Shown: positions 1 to 15,305, counted from the first letter of the stretch. The stretch is 64,000 nucleotides of DNA from Turbatrix aceti (GCA_963969345.1 OZ017770.1:877246-941245), one strand, 5' to 3'. Numbers and translations are program-made. The notes: generated from the letters alone by a model not told the origin.

Positions 1-1172
1 CCTATTTATTTTAAAGACTTCGTATGGATTCATAAGTGTCTTTTCTCTTTGCCCGCTCAGTCACAGAAAGGCGGAGAAAGGGCCATCTGTGTATAAAAAA
101 AAGAGCAAAAAAGCATTTTTGATTGTGACAATTCAACGTTTTTTTATTCTTTCATGTTTTACTTAACATACAACAATTAGTTGTTCCAGTGACAATAAAT
201 GTGTTTGATTGCCTTTTGTATTAATTCAATTTAACGATAACGATTAAATTTTTTAAAAAGAAATATTAATTCAGTAGCTCGACATTCAGCAGGCCATTTC
301 TTTTCACTCGTTTCAAGGATACATTTATTATTTGTGACTTGATTAAGGCGAACATTGCTTGAATCTGTGAACCAATCTCAGCGACATGCTTATTTAAAAT
401 TGCTGCATCATTTGAACTAAATTTATTTTTCTGAAAAAAAAACGAAAATTCCGCTTAAGCTGACCTCATTTTTTTGCTTTGTAATGGCAAATAGACGACA
501 GGATGTCTGCTGGGACATTTTCTATGTTTTCGCGACAATGAGATGTTGCGTTAAATGTTCGAACAGTTTTCTCAATACGTCTTAGCCCTCCCCCATTTGC
601 AAAATGCCCTCGAAAATCATTCGACACGAAGTAACAGCTGACCATGTTGGCCTGCTTTTTACCACGGTGCTCGCATTACTATGGTGAATGTCGTATTTGC
701 ATTTTTTCTTTGATGTTGCTCCAACTTTACAATTGTGGTTTAAAGAAATATGAGCCAGTCTTCTCAATTGTTATGATTGATTTGAAATCACTTGCCGAAA
801 AGTTTATTCTCCTTTTTTTTCGAACTTTAACGCCGACGACCGACCAATTGTTGTTACCTTATGGCTTTCGTATTTACTATGCTGTAAAACTTTTTTGATC
901 GGCACTCAGAAACAATTGATCTCTCGTGCTATGCCGTTGTTTTTTTGCTCCCGTTTTTTTACGATTGTGTTTGATGATGTTTAAATTATAGTTTTATGTG
1001 CAAGCGTGCGTATTCGCGTTAACTCAGTTTTTTGAGTTTGTCATGGTGAGTAGCGCTTGTTGTTAAAAGTTGTCTCAAAAACACTCTGAAGATAGGCTAT
1101 TCGAAAATGTTGATGATGAATTTTCAATATGCGCATGGGAGTCATTTTTAGGTTTTAGCAGTGGCAAGTACC
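1..1172. other. Intergenic, 5' flank of arrestin gene
   Basis: AT-rich with scattered short open frames that lack splice context or family similarity. No RNA gene recognised. The last bases (an AG at 1151, another at 1158-1160) could serve as a trans-splice acceptor for the arrestin gene. Confidence 0.6.
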
Positions 1173-2743
1173 ATGGTAAAATTAGATCGCTTCGATATTG
1201 TTCTCAATAACCCAGAAGAAGTCTACTTTGCCGGTCAAGAAATTTCGGGAAAAGTAAGTGATGCATACATAAAAAACCCCGCAGCATTCATACTAATTAT
1301 GTTTTCTTCTAGGTTATTATTGAAACAAGTGAAGCAAAAAAGGTAAACGAAATTCTATTGGAACTAAAAGGACGTGCCCGAACCTACTGGACTAAACATT
1401 CTGGGAAATCAAGAATTCACTGCAGCGAAAGTGTGCCATATTTTTGTGAACAACTAAACACCCACTATACACACAAATTTGTTGTTACCAGTGCTGATGG
1501 AAAGTCGAAAGTGAGTTTGTTATTGTTTTCGGAACAAAGCTTAGACTAACTTTTATTGTTTATGCAGGAAAAGATACTTCCGGCCGGGGTTCATGAAGTA
1601 CCCTTCTCGTATACTTTGCCGAAAACACTACCGTCATCGTTTGAGGGAGAATTCGGGTTTGTGAGATACACATGCAAAGCGACATGTGAACGACCATGGG
1701 ATTTTGACATTGTTTGCCGGAAGGTATTTACCGTCATTGGGATCGAAGATATCAATGGTGACGCAGAGGTATGTGACCCCCTGTTGTGCTCTTTTGTTTT
1801 CTTGCAAAGCCACAAATCATTGATTGCAGGCACTCGCACCAGCATCTGTCTCGGACTCTAATTATAACATTCGCTTTTGCTGCCGGAGACAGGGCTGTAT
1901 CACCACCGAGATGTCAATCGATCGTAGTGGCTATACCCCGGGCGAAGTCGTTGTTATTCGTTGCAAAATAAACAATCAAAGCCAGCGAACATGCAGAGCG
2001 CCGACTTTACGATTAAGACAAGAAGTTAATTACAAGTGGGTCCAATTTCGGGACTTGAACATTTGTTTTTCACGCAAATACATATTTCAGAGCAAAGACA
2101 TTCAGCGGATCTGAATGTAGCAGAAAAACGAGCAGAAATGTCTTGAGCATAGAGAAGGCTGACGTATCTGCAAGCTCGGAATACGAGTGGACAGAAAAAT
2201 TAATTCTGCCATCGTTGGCTCCTCGACTTTCCAAATGCAATACCATCAACGTTTCCTACGTTCTAGAGCTTGCAGTAGATTCTAAACTTTTGGTTAGCTT
2301 GCCGATCATCATCGGAACCATTCCATTGTTGTCTGAAATTTTTGGTCGAAACAAGCAAGTGGCAGGCGACGACGGCGAGCACGCCAAAGTCAACGGCGAA
2401 GTACAAGCAGACGATCCTAGCAACGAGACAGTTGTTCAAGTGACTGTAACCGACGAATCGGGTAACGTTATTGAAGACAGCGATCAACTAGAGACCGAAA
2501 TCGAATGTTTACTGGCTTCTAAAAAACGGGTTCGAATGCCGAGTTCGATTCTCAGTGAGCTCTATCCTGCTTTACCGAGTCCGTATTACAAGTAAGTATT
2601 TTCGAAAACCCATAACGTATTAATGCATTTCTTGTCATTGCAGAGAATGTCACTTTGGAAAAGTCAACATATCAGAGGACAAGGACAGCGTTCAGTACGG
2701 AAGCAATCTCTTTGCACCGGTGTATCCTTTCTACACAGATTGA
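1173..2743 (+). CDS. Arrestin domain-containing protein (ARRDC/alpha-arrestin type)
   Basis: Six exons join in phase: 1173-1253, 1313-1510, 1568-1768, 1830-2035, 2091-2591, 2644-2743, giving 428 residues. The N-terminal half has the arrestin-N pattern (VYFAGQEISGKV near the start, then LKGRARTYW, LPAGVHEVPFSYTLP and FVRYTCKA), and the second half has the arrestin-C pattern (GYTPGEVVVIRCKINNQS). Alpha-arrestins are cytoplasmic adaptors that link membrane cargo to ubiquitin ligases and trafficking machinery. I see no PPxY ligase-binding motif in the C-terminal tail, so how this member recruits partners is open. All donors are GT and acceptors end in TTCTAG, TGCAG or TTTCAG. The first in-frame ATG is 1173. 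A polyadenylation signal lies at 2802. The family assignment is firm; a one-to-one orthologue is not. Confidence 0.9.
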
Positions 2744-2801
2744 AAGCATTTGGTTGTCAGTTTAGTTTTCGTATGTTGGACAAATATTGGTTGACAGAAA
2801 A

Positions 2802-2807
2802 AATAAA
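2802..2807 (+). promoter_or_regulatory. Polyadenylation signal AATAAA of the arrestin gene
   Basis: Canonical hexamer about 60 bases after the arrestin stop codon, the usual distance for a nematode 3' UTR. Confidence 0.6.
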
Positions 2808-3113
2808 CCATCATGGGAAAAAGTGTGTTATCACTGGGAAATGTATTGGATAATTTATTCGCAAAAAAAGGCGTATAAAAGTTTGCTGCAAAAAAAGAAG
2901 GCATCGAATAAAGGCTGCAATACAAAAACAAAAAGAAGAACTTAAATACATTTATCACATTGCTAAATACCCATCTACTGCATCTCAATTATTCGACTCC
3001 CCGAAACAAAAATCACTCGGAAAGCATAAAAGAAAACAGAATTTTCCCATATTTCTATGAACATCGTGAGGAATGAACGGTATATCGCTTTGGTTTGGAT
3101 AAGCTGTACAAAG

Positions 3114-3494
3114 TCAGTGAAGCCCAGGAGGAGGAGGCCCATTGTCATCATCCTGTAATAAGAAAGAAATTTACATATATTTTTTTATAAAACACTTACG
3201 TCCTGACGGGCAGGTTTACCCTCAGAATGAGCAGGCGGGATCGAGCGCATTGAGCTGGGCCTCGTGAAAAACATGATGGCAGCAAAAAAGCTCAACATCG
3301 CAAACATCATAACCGTATTTATCGATCCCGTACCGGTGGTGGTGTCGTCACATTCGCCATCGATGCAATCAGCTTGGCTTTCCCGAAGCTAAACCACTTG
3401 CATAGTAGATCGTGCGTTATACTGATAAATAACTCACGATATTGAGGAGGCGACGAATCATCGCCTCGTGAATGCACTCACATGGGTTGGACAT
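3114..3494 (-). CDS. Small integral membrane protein 14 (SMIM14) homologue
   Basis: Three exons on the minus strand (3494-3438, 3388-3200, 3152-3114) join in phase to a 94-residue protein. It starts MSNPCECIHEAMIRRLLNI, continues with LRESQADCIDGECDD, has one hydrophobic helix (about residues 42-59, VMMFAMLSFFAAIMFF) and ends in a proline-rich tail, GPPPPGLH. The PCEC...H..AMRRL..LLR.SQ..C pattern, the single helix and the proline-rich C-terminus match vertebrate SMIM14, a small ER membrane protein of unclear role; lengths are also close (about 99 in human). The start lies 9 bases after a TTTCAG acceptor (3505-3510), fitting a trans-spliced leader. No exon is long enough to stand out as an ORF, so it is easily missed. 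It is tail-to-tail with the arrestin gene. Confidence 0.88.
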
Positions 3495-5157
3495 ACCGGC
3501 AAGCTGAAACACTCACGCAATTGATTACAGCGAAAAAATCCGGACGCTTAAATAGAGGGCTTATGCAACGTAAGCACAACATCAACGCCCAAAAAAAAGT
3601 TGAAAAGCTGAGCAGTTGAAATGCGAAAAAAGAAGCAATTCCTTTTGAAAAAGCATGATAACAAAACAATAAATTCAAAGTTGTACAATCTAGGGAGGAA
3701 ACAGATGATATCGACAAGGTGGAAATAAACAAAACAAAGGTGGAATCAAATCAATGATGGATACGGAGCTCAACAGCTGTGTGTGTCTCCAACGCAAACT
3801 ATTCACAGCTCCCAGCGCGATTTATGACTAGCATAAGCGTGCGCATTGCAATTTAAAATGACGAAGTATGAAAAATGCCACATGCGCAGCACGTAGAAAT
3901 AAAAAAATATACCTACACGTTATCACTTGGAATCAGGGTTTTCTAATTTGACTTTTTGTACCGCTCGCTCCGCTCCCGCTCTTTTATTTTTTTAAATTTT
4001 CTCGTTCGCTCCGCTCCCGCTCCTTATATTTTTCCTTTTCCACCGCTCGCTCCGCTCCCGCTCCATTAATTTTAATTTTTTTGCGCTCGCAAAAAAAGAC
4101 GAATGAAGAAATGTCAGAAAATCATATTCTTTTTCAAAAAAAAAAATGCATCCGATTTTTTTTCCGCCTTTTCTGGCCGGCTTTGAATCGAAAAGCTGGC
4201 CTAATCATATCAAAGTTCATATTCGAATTGATCTTCATATTCAGGACATTGCCCTGAGGCGGGCGGAAAAAGCCGGTGCGGTCTGTCAGCTGGTGATTTA
4301 AAAAAAAATCTTAAAAGACGATCGGAAACACCGAAAAAAAATCAAGTAATTTTTTTGAAAAGAAATATTATTTTTAGACGTTTGTGTTTCATTCGTCAAT
4401 TTTGTTAACTATTATTATTATGCATTTTTACATAGCATTAAGCTGCTTCGAACAAAAAATGTTTTCAGAATTTGGTCATATTTCACAAAGATAACCCTAA
4501 AATAAAGCACGAAAAAATTTTTCAAAAAATAGGCCGACGCCGCGGCCTGAAAATTTAGGCCGGTTTATGCCTTGTCTGGCACAAACACATTCAAATCGCG
4601 ACAATCAAAATTTGAGTCCGAAAAAAGTGTCTGCACCAATGCGCTCTCACGAAGAATGCGCACGTGCTCGTGTTTTTTTACGCGAAATGCAACTTGCGAG
4701 TTTTTGAATCGCATTCTTCATTTTTCTTTTGACAAAGCTGAATTCATATCATTCTCGGCTATCCTGTCATGTAGCTGTTTCTGTGTGCTTCCATTTTGCT
4801 TCCTAGTGCTACAGTTACATTGCTAGTATGCTAAGTATGCTTTTTTGAACGCTTTAGCGCTTTTTTGATAGAATTACAGGTATTTTTTTGGCGGGTATGA
4901 CTTTGTGAGTTTTCTACCTCTGTTTACAAGCCAAGATAACTCAATATGGGTTGTTCAAACCGGGATAAACTGTTTTAATTTTTTTTGTTCATGTTTTTAG
5001 TTGTATCTTAACTTTGATGTCATTTTGATGATAGCTGGAAGACACTCTCATCTATTTCTTGACAACATTTTTTATCGAGCAGTGCCATATATCGGGGCAT
5101 TATTTCGCGTTCAGCTTCATATTTGGTGCACATAATTTGATGTTTTGTTCATTTCAG
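3495..5157. other. Intergenic with a GC-rich repeat patch
   Basis: Apart from the CGCTCGCTCCGC repeat (listed separately), this holds AT-rich sequence and two short stretches rich in GGCCG/CCGGC words (about 4170-4290 and 4530-4565). Open frames at 4572-4826 and 5059-5253 have no coding character upstream of the helicase start. The TTTCAG immediately before 5158 is a likely trans-splice site for the helicase gene. Confidence 0.6.
3958..4092. repeat. CGCTCGCTCCGCTCCCGCTC low-complexity tandem repeat, cluster 1
   Basis: Three copies of a roughly 20-base unit of the form CGCTCGCTCCGCTCCCGCTC (near 3961, 4009 and 4043) plus a partial one at 4083, separated by T-rich spacers. The reverse complement of the unit (GAGCGGGAGCGGAGCGAGCG) is the same word family as the GAGCGCGAGCGGAGCGAGCGCG units at 41.6-42.1 kb in this window. 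Confidence 0.8.
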
Positions 5158-8100
5158 ATGTCGAGTGATCGAAGTCTCAATATAACAAACTTTACCACTG
5201 TTATTAAATCGAAGACGAGTAAAACCAAAGATGATATAAAGCCTAAAGTGTAAGTTTTTTGGTCACAATTTATTATTTAATGGCTTTTGTGCGTTTTCAG
5301 GCGATCTCGTAAACGCCACTTGACGGTCTTCAGTGACGATGACTACGGGCGTGTTCCAATCGGTGGTATCAGTGTGCGCATTCCCGTCGGGTTGGATCTG
5401 TACAAAAGCCAGCGTTTGATGATTGTTCGAATCATTGATAGCCTCAAGAACAACAAGAATGCACTGATTGAAAGTCCTACAGGATCGGGTAAGACAATGG
5501 CGCTACTTGCGGCTACGTGCTCTTGGCTGGAGACTTACAACGAAAACCGCCGATCCAAGCGTCTGACTTGTCCCAAACACGGCAGAGCCAAGGATGAACT
5601 CGATCTCACATCGAAGTTCCAAAATGCGGGTGTCGAAGAGTCAATGAATGAGAGTTCGTACCTCAATCAGCTGCAGGACGACACTGCCGAGTTTGACGCT
5701 TTTTCGGGTAATCTTGTCGGCAACGATAACATCGATAACTCGTCGTTCTTACCGGACGCTGATTGTACTTGTGATCCGTGAGTTTTTACATTTCTATTCA
5801 CTTCGTATAAGTGTTTTTGTTTGGTTTTAGGGCTGTTCGCATTTACTACGGCACTCGGACCCATCAACAGATTGCGCAGGTTGTCAAGGAATTTGGTCGC
5901 TTGCCCTTTGCTCACAGCCATGCTCTGAAACACACCATTCTGGCCTCACGCGAGCAACTGTGCATCAACAGCGATGTCATGAAGGCTCCTGACAGCACCG
6001 CTGCTTGCAAGGAAGCCATTGCTCCTGAGGGCGTTGGATGTATTTATCGCCAAAACCTACGGCAACGCTTCGACAACAGTTTTCGGCTGCGTGCGCTCAT
6101 CGGCAAACAAGTCAGCGATGTATGGGATGTTGAGGATCTCAAGGAAGCTCTTGCTCAGCCACAGATTTGTCCCTACTACGCCTCGACCCGGACCATGACA
6201 ATGGATGCTGACATTATTTTCACGCCTTTCAACTACCTGATTGATCCCATCATTCGTAATTCGTCTGATGTTCATCTCAAGAACTGCATTGTCATTCTGG
6301 ACGAGGCTCATAACGTCGAAGACACCTGTCGTGATAGCGCGTCTTTCACCTTCAAGGAATCTGAGTTCAACAACGCTCTCCGTTCGTTTAACGAGAAGAT
6401 GTTTCTCATGAAAGAGGGCCTTGAGAACAAGCGTATCGTTCAACACGCCGGGGGTAACATAGACGAAGAAGGCGAACGGCTGGAAAATGATATCAAGGGC
6501 TTTGTCGAGAGCATGCATCGGGTAAAAAGTTTTTATTATATGCAATTTAGCTTATTCATTGTTTTAGATGCATGATCTCTTGAAGCGTTTCCACTCCTTC
6601 TTTTTGAAGATCGGCAACGAGGCAAACGACAAGCGTCAGGCTCGTGTGTCTTTTACCTGGCAAGCAAGTGCTTTCACGCAGGAACTGGATGATGCGGGAT
6701 TGCTTTACGAAGTCCGCAGCGATATCTACCGTGAACTGCGTCATGATTTTGAAACCCTTACTGGATCTCGAATGCGTGAACCGGGTGCTACCGATGCCTC
6801 TGACGAGATCCTTCGAATGTATCGCGTCGAAACTGTGGCTATCGTAATCATTGAAAAGTTCCTCTACTTTCTGACTTTTTACAACAACGAGTTCCGTCCA
6901 TTTTACAAAATGAATGTCACTTTTGAGAACATCTCCTTCGACTCGCCGAATCCGCGAGCGAACCGGCGGCCGAGAGGTCACCGTGGCGTGGCTCGCTACA
7001 ACGAAGAAGGCTTTATTGAAGGCGCTGACATTGCTTTTGCCGCCCCGATCAACAAGGGCTCCGAAGCCAGCCTCAACTTCTGGTGCATGTCGCCGTCTAT
7101 TGTGAGTTTTATGAATCTCAAAATCCAACGAACAACTTATTTCTTCAGTCGTTCTCCGATGCATTCAAGACTTGCCGTTCGGTGATTTTGGCTTCCGGCA
7201 CGCTGACTCCCATGGAGACTCTTCGAACTGAGCTCGGAGTAGAATTTCCTGTTCACATGGAAGGCCAGCAAGTTATTCCCCACGAACAGATTTTTGCTGC
7301 CGTCGTTCCACGTGGCCCGAATGGTGGACCATTTGTTTGCACATACCAGAACATGCAGGATGACAGTCTTTTCCTTGAGCTTGGTCGAATGATTGTCAAC
7401 GTCTGCAGCATTGTGCCCAAAGGTGTGCTGGTGTTCGTCGGCAGCTACCGGGTTCTGAACAACGTTATGCGTATCATGAACTTCCTCAAGGAAATTAACA
7501 AGTACAAGCACGTCTTTTGCGAGCAGAAAGGAGGCGCCAGCCTGCAGACTCTTCTTGAAGAGTACAACGAAGCTATTGAGAACCCAAAAGACGGCCGTAC
7601 CGGAGCCCTCATGATTGCCGTTTTTCGAGGAAAGGTTGGTTTTATTTTGCGTAGCGGCTTTTTTACATTGCTTTTGCAGGTTTCCGAGGGCATCGATTTT
7701 GCCGATGACAAAGCCCGTTGTGTGATTTGCGTTGGCATTCCTTATCCGAATGCTATGGACGAGCTGGTGCTGCAGAAAAAGATGTACAACGACCTCAAAA
7801 GTCGCACGAGCAAAGTACTCTCCGGTGACGAGTGGTATTCGACGCAGGCGTATCGCGCTCTCAACCAGGCTTTGGGCCGTTGTCTCCGCCATCGCAATGA
7901 CTGGGGCGCCTTGCTTTTGGTTGACGAGCGATTCCTCGAAAAAGCCCGTGACGGATCTCCTGATGCGAAGAAGATTTCCCGCTGGGTGCGCCATTGCCTG
8001 CAGAAGCACGACTCATATAAAACTTTTACCAGCGAATTGGCCAAGTTTGTCGAGAAGCGAACCGCCATCGATGAGGCCAAGCCTGAAGTCAAATCGTTCC

Positions 8101-8291
8101 GCGAGATGGCGCGTGAAGTCAAAAATGCTCGTGCAGCCACCGGTTCTACCCCGCCGTACACGGAAAGCCCTCGGATGTCAAGACCGACGTTGACTTTTCC
8201 CAAGATCGAAAACGATGTCACCATTATCGACGACGACGTGGTGCCTCTCAAAACTAAGCCTTCGACTAAAAACGTGGTTTACGATGTTTAA
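5158..8291 (+). CDS. dog-1: FANCJ/BRIP1-family DEAH helicase (DOG-1 type)
   Basis: Six exons (5158-5249, 5301-5777, 5831-6521, 6568-7101, 7149-7634, 7680-8291) give 963 residues. Visible in order: Q68 of the Q motif, Walker A SPTGSGKT near residue 90, the four cysteines of the iron-sulphur cluster (in QLCINS, AACKEA, VGCIY and QICPYY), the DEAH box ILDEAHN near 347, then LNFWCMSPS, LASGTLTPME, GKVSEGIDFADD and motif VI QALGRCLRHRNDWGA. These, and the IYYGTRTH..QIAQV block, match BRIP1/FANCJ more closely than RTEL1, XPD or DDX11. Family members are 5'-3' helicases in the nucleus that unwind G-quadruplexes and act in crosslink repair; the worm orthologue is DOG-1. The start ATG lies directly after TTTCAG (trans-splice site). 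The C-terminal tail (from about 870) is low-complexity. Confidence 0.93.
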
Positions 8292-8415
8292 TGGTTGTTT
8301 TCGATTGTTGTTTTGTTTGTTGTTGTTTGCCTGGTGTAAGCGCATTATGGATCTCAAACGTTGCTTCTCACAATTTTACTGTTAACTGCCGGCGTTAAAA
8401 TTTTCTTATGTGTAA

Positions 8416-8968
8416 ATGGGGAAGCCAAACATACATCTGATTGATGCAACAGACCGCTGGCTTCATAACTGGTGTCAGCGACTGTACGATAAAATTACAG
8501 CGTATTACAGTCAAAATACTATTGACGTTGATCGCATCTTTTGGTCACTATTTTGTTACTTTTGTAATTGCAGGCTAAATACGAATAACATTATTTTTGT
8601 TAATATGTTACTTCAGGTTTGCATGCAAAAGTAAAGTAACGTCTTTTGATCGCTCTGCTTTGCCGGCAACAATGAAGTAAGTATAAGATTGATATGCCAA
8701 CTGATTGAACCTTATGTTCAATACACTTTTACGTCATTTTTAGTTCATGTGGTACTTTAGAGTAAAATTAAAAGTGTTCTTGATATTGTTACCCTACCGG
8801 AGGTCAGAGACGCCGCCAAAAGGTAATTTTTATGATGTGCTATAAAAAACATAAAAGGTGTGATAACACCTAAAGTTGCGGTTGTTGCCTTTTAGTGTGA
8901 GGTACTTTTATGTATCTCACGACAGCTTGCAACTCGACGACATCTATTCCGCATCTAGAAATTGGTAG
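8416..8968 (+). CDS. Small protein of unknown function (four-exon model)
   Basis: Tentative exons 8416-8543, 8617-8676, 8763-8822 and 8896-8968 join in phase to 106 residues. The last two exons are the best supported: they share a frame and a GTAATT...TTTTAG intron, and read LDIVTLPEVRDAAK then SVRYFYVSHDSLQLDD. The first exon contains WLHNWCQRLYDKI. Two junctions are weak (donor GTCACT after 8543; acceptor TTTAGAG before 8763), so the N-terminal half may be wrong. I do not recognise the family. The stop codon is 10 bases before the next start on the same strand, so the two may be co-transcribed. Confidence 0.4.
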
Positions 8969-8978
8969 AAGGTTAAAT

Positions 8979-9331
8979 ATGAACTCCAGTGCTGTGATTG
9001 CAATTTTATTTCTTATTGCAGGGTGTATGTGCCTTATCCTGGGCATCAAAGAAGCGTAAGTATAAAATTAATTTTTTGAATAGATCTATATCAACAAACT
9101 TTATCAGAGGGCTCACTAAGGACATTGAGCTTAGTGATACACTCACCTTAGGCTTATTCTGGGGCGGCCTTGCCCTCATATTATTGTCATCAGCCGCACT
9201 GATCGTTACTGTCGTTCGAAACGTGAGTTTTGCAATAAAAAATTTTAATGTTTAAAAAATTTTAGGTAAAGAAGGGATGTATGAATGATAATAACGACAA
9301 CGGCTTGTCCCACGAGAGCTCAAAAGCTTAA
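8979..9331 (+). CDS. Small two-pass membrane protein, unrecognised
   Basis: Exons 8979-9055, 9108-9222 and 9266-9331 give 85 residues with good GTAAGT/GTGAGT donors and TATCAG/TTTTAG acceptors. The protein is MNSSAVIAILFLIAG..., with a first hydrophobic helix at about 5-22, a short loop (KDIELSDT), a second helix at about 38-59 (LFWGGLALILLSSAALIVTVV), then a basic-to-acidic polar tail. A hairpin of two helices with both ends likely on the same side is typical of small mitochondrial or ER membrane subunits, but no signature lets me name it. It follows the previous small gene by 10 bases. Confidence 0.7.
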
Positions 9332-9399
9332 AACAATGCCTCTAGTTTGTTTATTTCTAAAAACTGGAAACGGTACTTTTAACTGTTTATTATTTCAGT

Positions 9400-9510
9400 T
9401 CAAATAAGCCGACGGACGACCACTTCAATTCCTGGCGATGTGTTGTTACGTTCATTAACGTTACGCAGTGGAGTTGCCCAGTAACGTCCCTCATCCCCAA
9501 CAAAAACCAT
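9400..9510 (-). CDS. Possible 3'-terminal exon or 36-residue ORF
   Basis: The minus strand reads MVFVGDEGRYWATPLRNV and on to a stop at 9402-9400, followed at once by AATAAA on the same strand. The amino-acid composition looks coding and the frame is open upstream to about 9560, but I could not find a convincing upstream exon. The same bases are also open on the plus strand between a TTATTTCAG and a GTATGT, so strand is uncertain. It lies between the two-pass protein (+) and the 3' end of the Ral gene (-) and could be a downstream gene of a Ral transcription unit. Confidence 0.3.
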   Translation of the reverse strand: MVFVGDEGRYWATPLRNVNERNNTSPGIEVVVRRLI

Positions 9511-9716
9511 GTTGACGTATGTCTCTGTTGGCTTAAGCGCATAATTTATTGATAATAAGCAAAATTCAAACAATAAAAAAATTTAACAGGCATTGTCAGG
9601 CGATTTAATTGATTCAACGAAAGTTCAGAAGCTATAGCCCATTGAGTCGTGAAGAGATAGTACCCGAAGACGTATTTTCATAAGACAAGCGATGATTAGT
9701 CAGTCCCAAGGCAATT

Positions 9717-13362
<3,646 letters not shown>

Positions 13363-13662
13363 CTAGTGTTCTCCTTGAAGCTTGACAAACTGCTCGTCGT
13401 TGAGCGGAGTTCGACACAGCGGACAAGGCACTCGCTAGAAAGCCAAATGAGAAAAATAAATCGGTATTAAGCCAACCATATCTAGCTGGGGTCTGAGCTC
13501 ATCGTCGGTCTCGTGATAGGTGTTTTCTATGGTCTGACGAGCTCTTCCTAAGTATTGAGTGAAGCAAGAAGTACCAAAATGATGACCGCATTCCTCAGTC
13601 GTAAATCTTTGTTTAGAATCGACATTTTCGAGGCAAATGGTGCAGAAAGCATCTTCAATCAT
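13363..13662 (-). CDS. Small RING-type zinc-finger protein
   Basis: Two exons (13662-13477, 13434-13363) give 85 residues, almost all RING: C7-x2-C10, then C25-G-H27, C33, and C66-P-L-C69 in the second exon. The spacing C-x-H-x2-?-x2-C calls for a fifth zinc ligand at residue 30, but the sequence has glycine there (CGHHFGTSC). A long helix-like insert (FTQYLGRARQ...) separates the two halves of the cross-brace. RING domains recruit ubiquitin E2 enzymes; with a missing ligand the activity of this one is uncertain, unless the adjacent H28 substitutes. There is a TTATAG acceptor 10 bases before the ATG. A decayed partial copy lies at 14.85-15.05 kb. Confidence 0.75.
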
Positions 13663-14852
13663 GATTCACAGCTATAACAACAAGAAAAAAACAATAACAA
13701 AGAGTTGTTAGCAATCAACGATGGGAAGAAAAACGTTGTTTTTATAAGAAACAAAGAACAAAAGGTAAGAAGAATGCGTGTTGCTTGGTCGCAGACGCGG
13801 TTAGGCAAAGGATACTCTGCTCACTCGACTCGTTGGACGCTCATGTCGCGTCTTCTCATTTCCATCCAAGACCACAAATCTCATTGATTTCCTTTACATC
13901 TGATTTTATGTATTCCCACGGAAATGTTTGAACTCAGTTCAAAGATCCGAAGAATTTTCAGCAGAAGCGGAATTGAAAAGAATGGCAGCTTCGGGGTATG
14001 AAATATGTGAAAAGTGCGTATTTTTTGTTCGACGGATTTCTCTTGTTTAGCTAACCAAATACGATTGACACAAAAACTGAGCACAAAATATTGCCGGGAA
14101 GCTCCAAGTAACGAAGAGGCATACAAAAAACCTTACCGTGAAATGCACTGATATATCGACAGGGCAACTTATATACAGCTTCAATGTTAAATTGCTCAAT
14201 CGTTTTTCCAAGAAGAAAAGCATGCTATTTATGCATAGATTTAAAAAAAAAACATTACCGGTAGAAAATTAATTTTGCATAAAAAATGACAAGGACAACA
14301 CTGAGATCATTCACTTCACAAAAATTAGTTTAAGCATTAAGGATAGGTCTCGAATCCCCCTTCCAACAAGGATAGTCGACATGGTCTGGGGGAAAGGGGC
14401 AAAAATGTTCGTCTACGAAGACAGACCTAGTCAAAACATAAAAAAAATCCGTTTATTCATACAAATAGGTTAAAGTTGTTTTGAATCTGCCCTAAATAAA
14501 AAAATATTCGGCTAACTGCATTGCTACTGCGCTAATGTTCACACTAAATTTACCCGTTAGACACAAAAAAATATAAAAGTACCACAAAATGTTATTTACA
14601 TCCTAAAATTTTGAACGCTCCTTTTGAGAAAAATAACTAATATTTTGCGTTAACACTTTATTTTTCGGCAGATAAAAATTATTTTGTATAATAAATGATA
14701 AAAATATCAGGCGATCGGCCCGATATTTCGACCAGAGGTAACCGAATACTTGACTCGGCTACTCTGGCTAAGTTCACAACTCTGACAACATGTGGAAGCT
14801 AAATTCCTGCCTTGCAATGATTTGCTACTGATTTCGCTAGAAAGCCATAGCA
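13663..14852. other. Intergenic between RING gene and its decayed copy
   Basis: The part at about 13848-13905 (ACCACAAATCTCATTGATTTCC) is also repeated in diverged form at about 15186-15230, so it belongs to the duplicated unit. The remainder is AT-rich and shows no gene. Confidence 0.5.
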
Positions 14853-15052
14853 GACAAGGCACTCGCTAGAAAGCCATAATGAGAAAAATAAATCGGTAAC
14901 AAGCCAACCATATCTAGCTGGGGTCTGAGCTCATCGTCAGTTTCGTGAAAGACGTTTTAGAAATGATGACCACATTCCTCAGTCGTAAATCTTTGTTCAG
15001 AATCGGCATATTCGAGGAAGATGGTGCAGAAAGCATCTTCACCTATGGCTCA
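14853..15052 (-). pseudogene. Decayed partial copy of the RING gene
   Basis: The minus strand repeats exon 1, the intron and the first bases of exon 2 of the RING gene at 13.4-13.7 kb with scattered substitutions. The start codon is lost. About 50 bases are deleted directly after the CGHHF codons, removing the segment with the last cysteine of the first half and shifting the frame. Only about 13 bases of the second exon remain, so the CPLC half is absent. A 14-base fragment of the junction (CGCTAGAAAGCCAT) also occurs a second time at 14834. It lies 250 bases before the beta-adaptin start. Confidence 0.85.
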
Positions 15053-15305
15053 CGGTAACAACGTCATAGAAAAACGAGTACAAGGTTATAAATAATCAGT
15101 AAAAAAACAACAGGTCCGAAACGGCGTGGGTTGTAGGAGTTTGAAACTTTGAATTCACAGTTTGACCGCTTTTACGCGCACGTCGCGTCATTTTTTTCCA
15201 CCCGAGACCACAAACAACATTGATTTCCTATTTTTTTGCCCACGTTGGACGTTCTTCCTTTTGTTTGGCTGGTTTAACTTCTGACGTTTTTTGTAATCAT
15301 ATAAC

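Noticed and set aside
6556..8009. Long minus-strand open frames (6556-7164, 7137-8009)
   Set aside because: They mirror the third-position pattern of the DOG-1 helicase exons on the plus strand and cross its introns without splice logic.
14341..14400. Possible tRNA (TCGAATCCCCC resembles a B box)
   Set aside because: No A box or acceptor stem at the right distance upstream.
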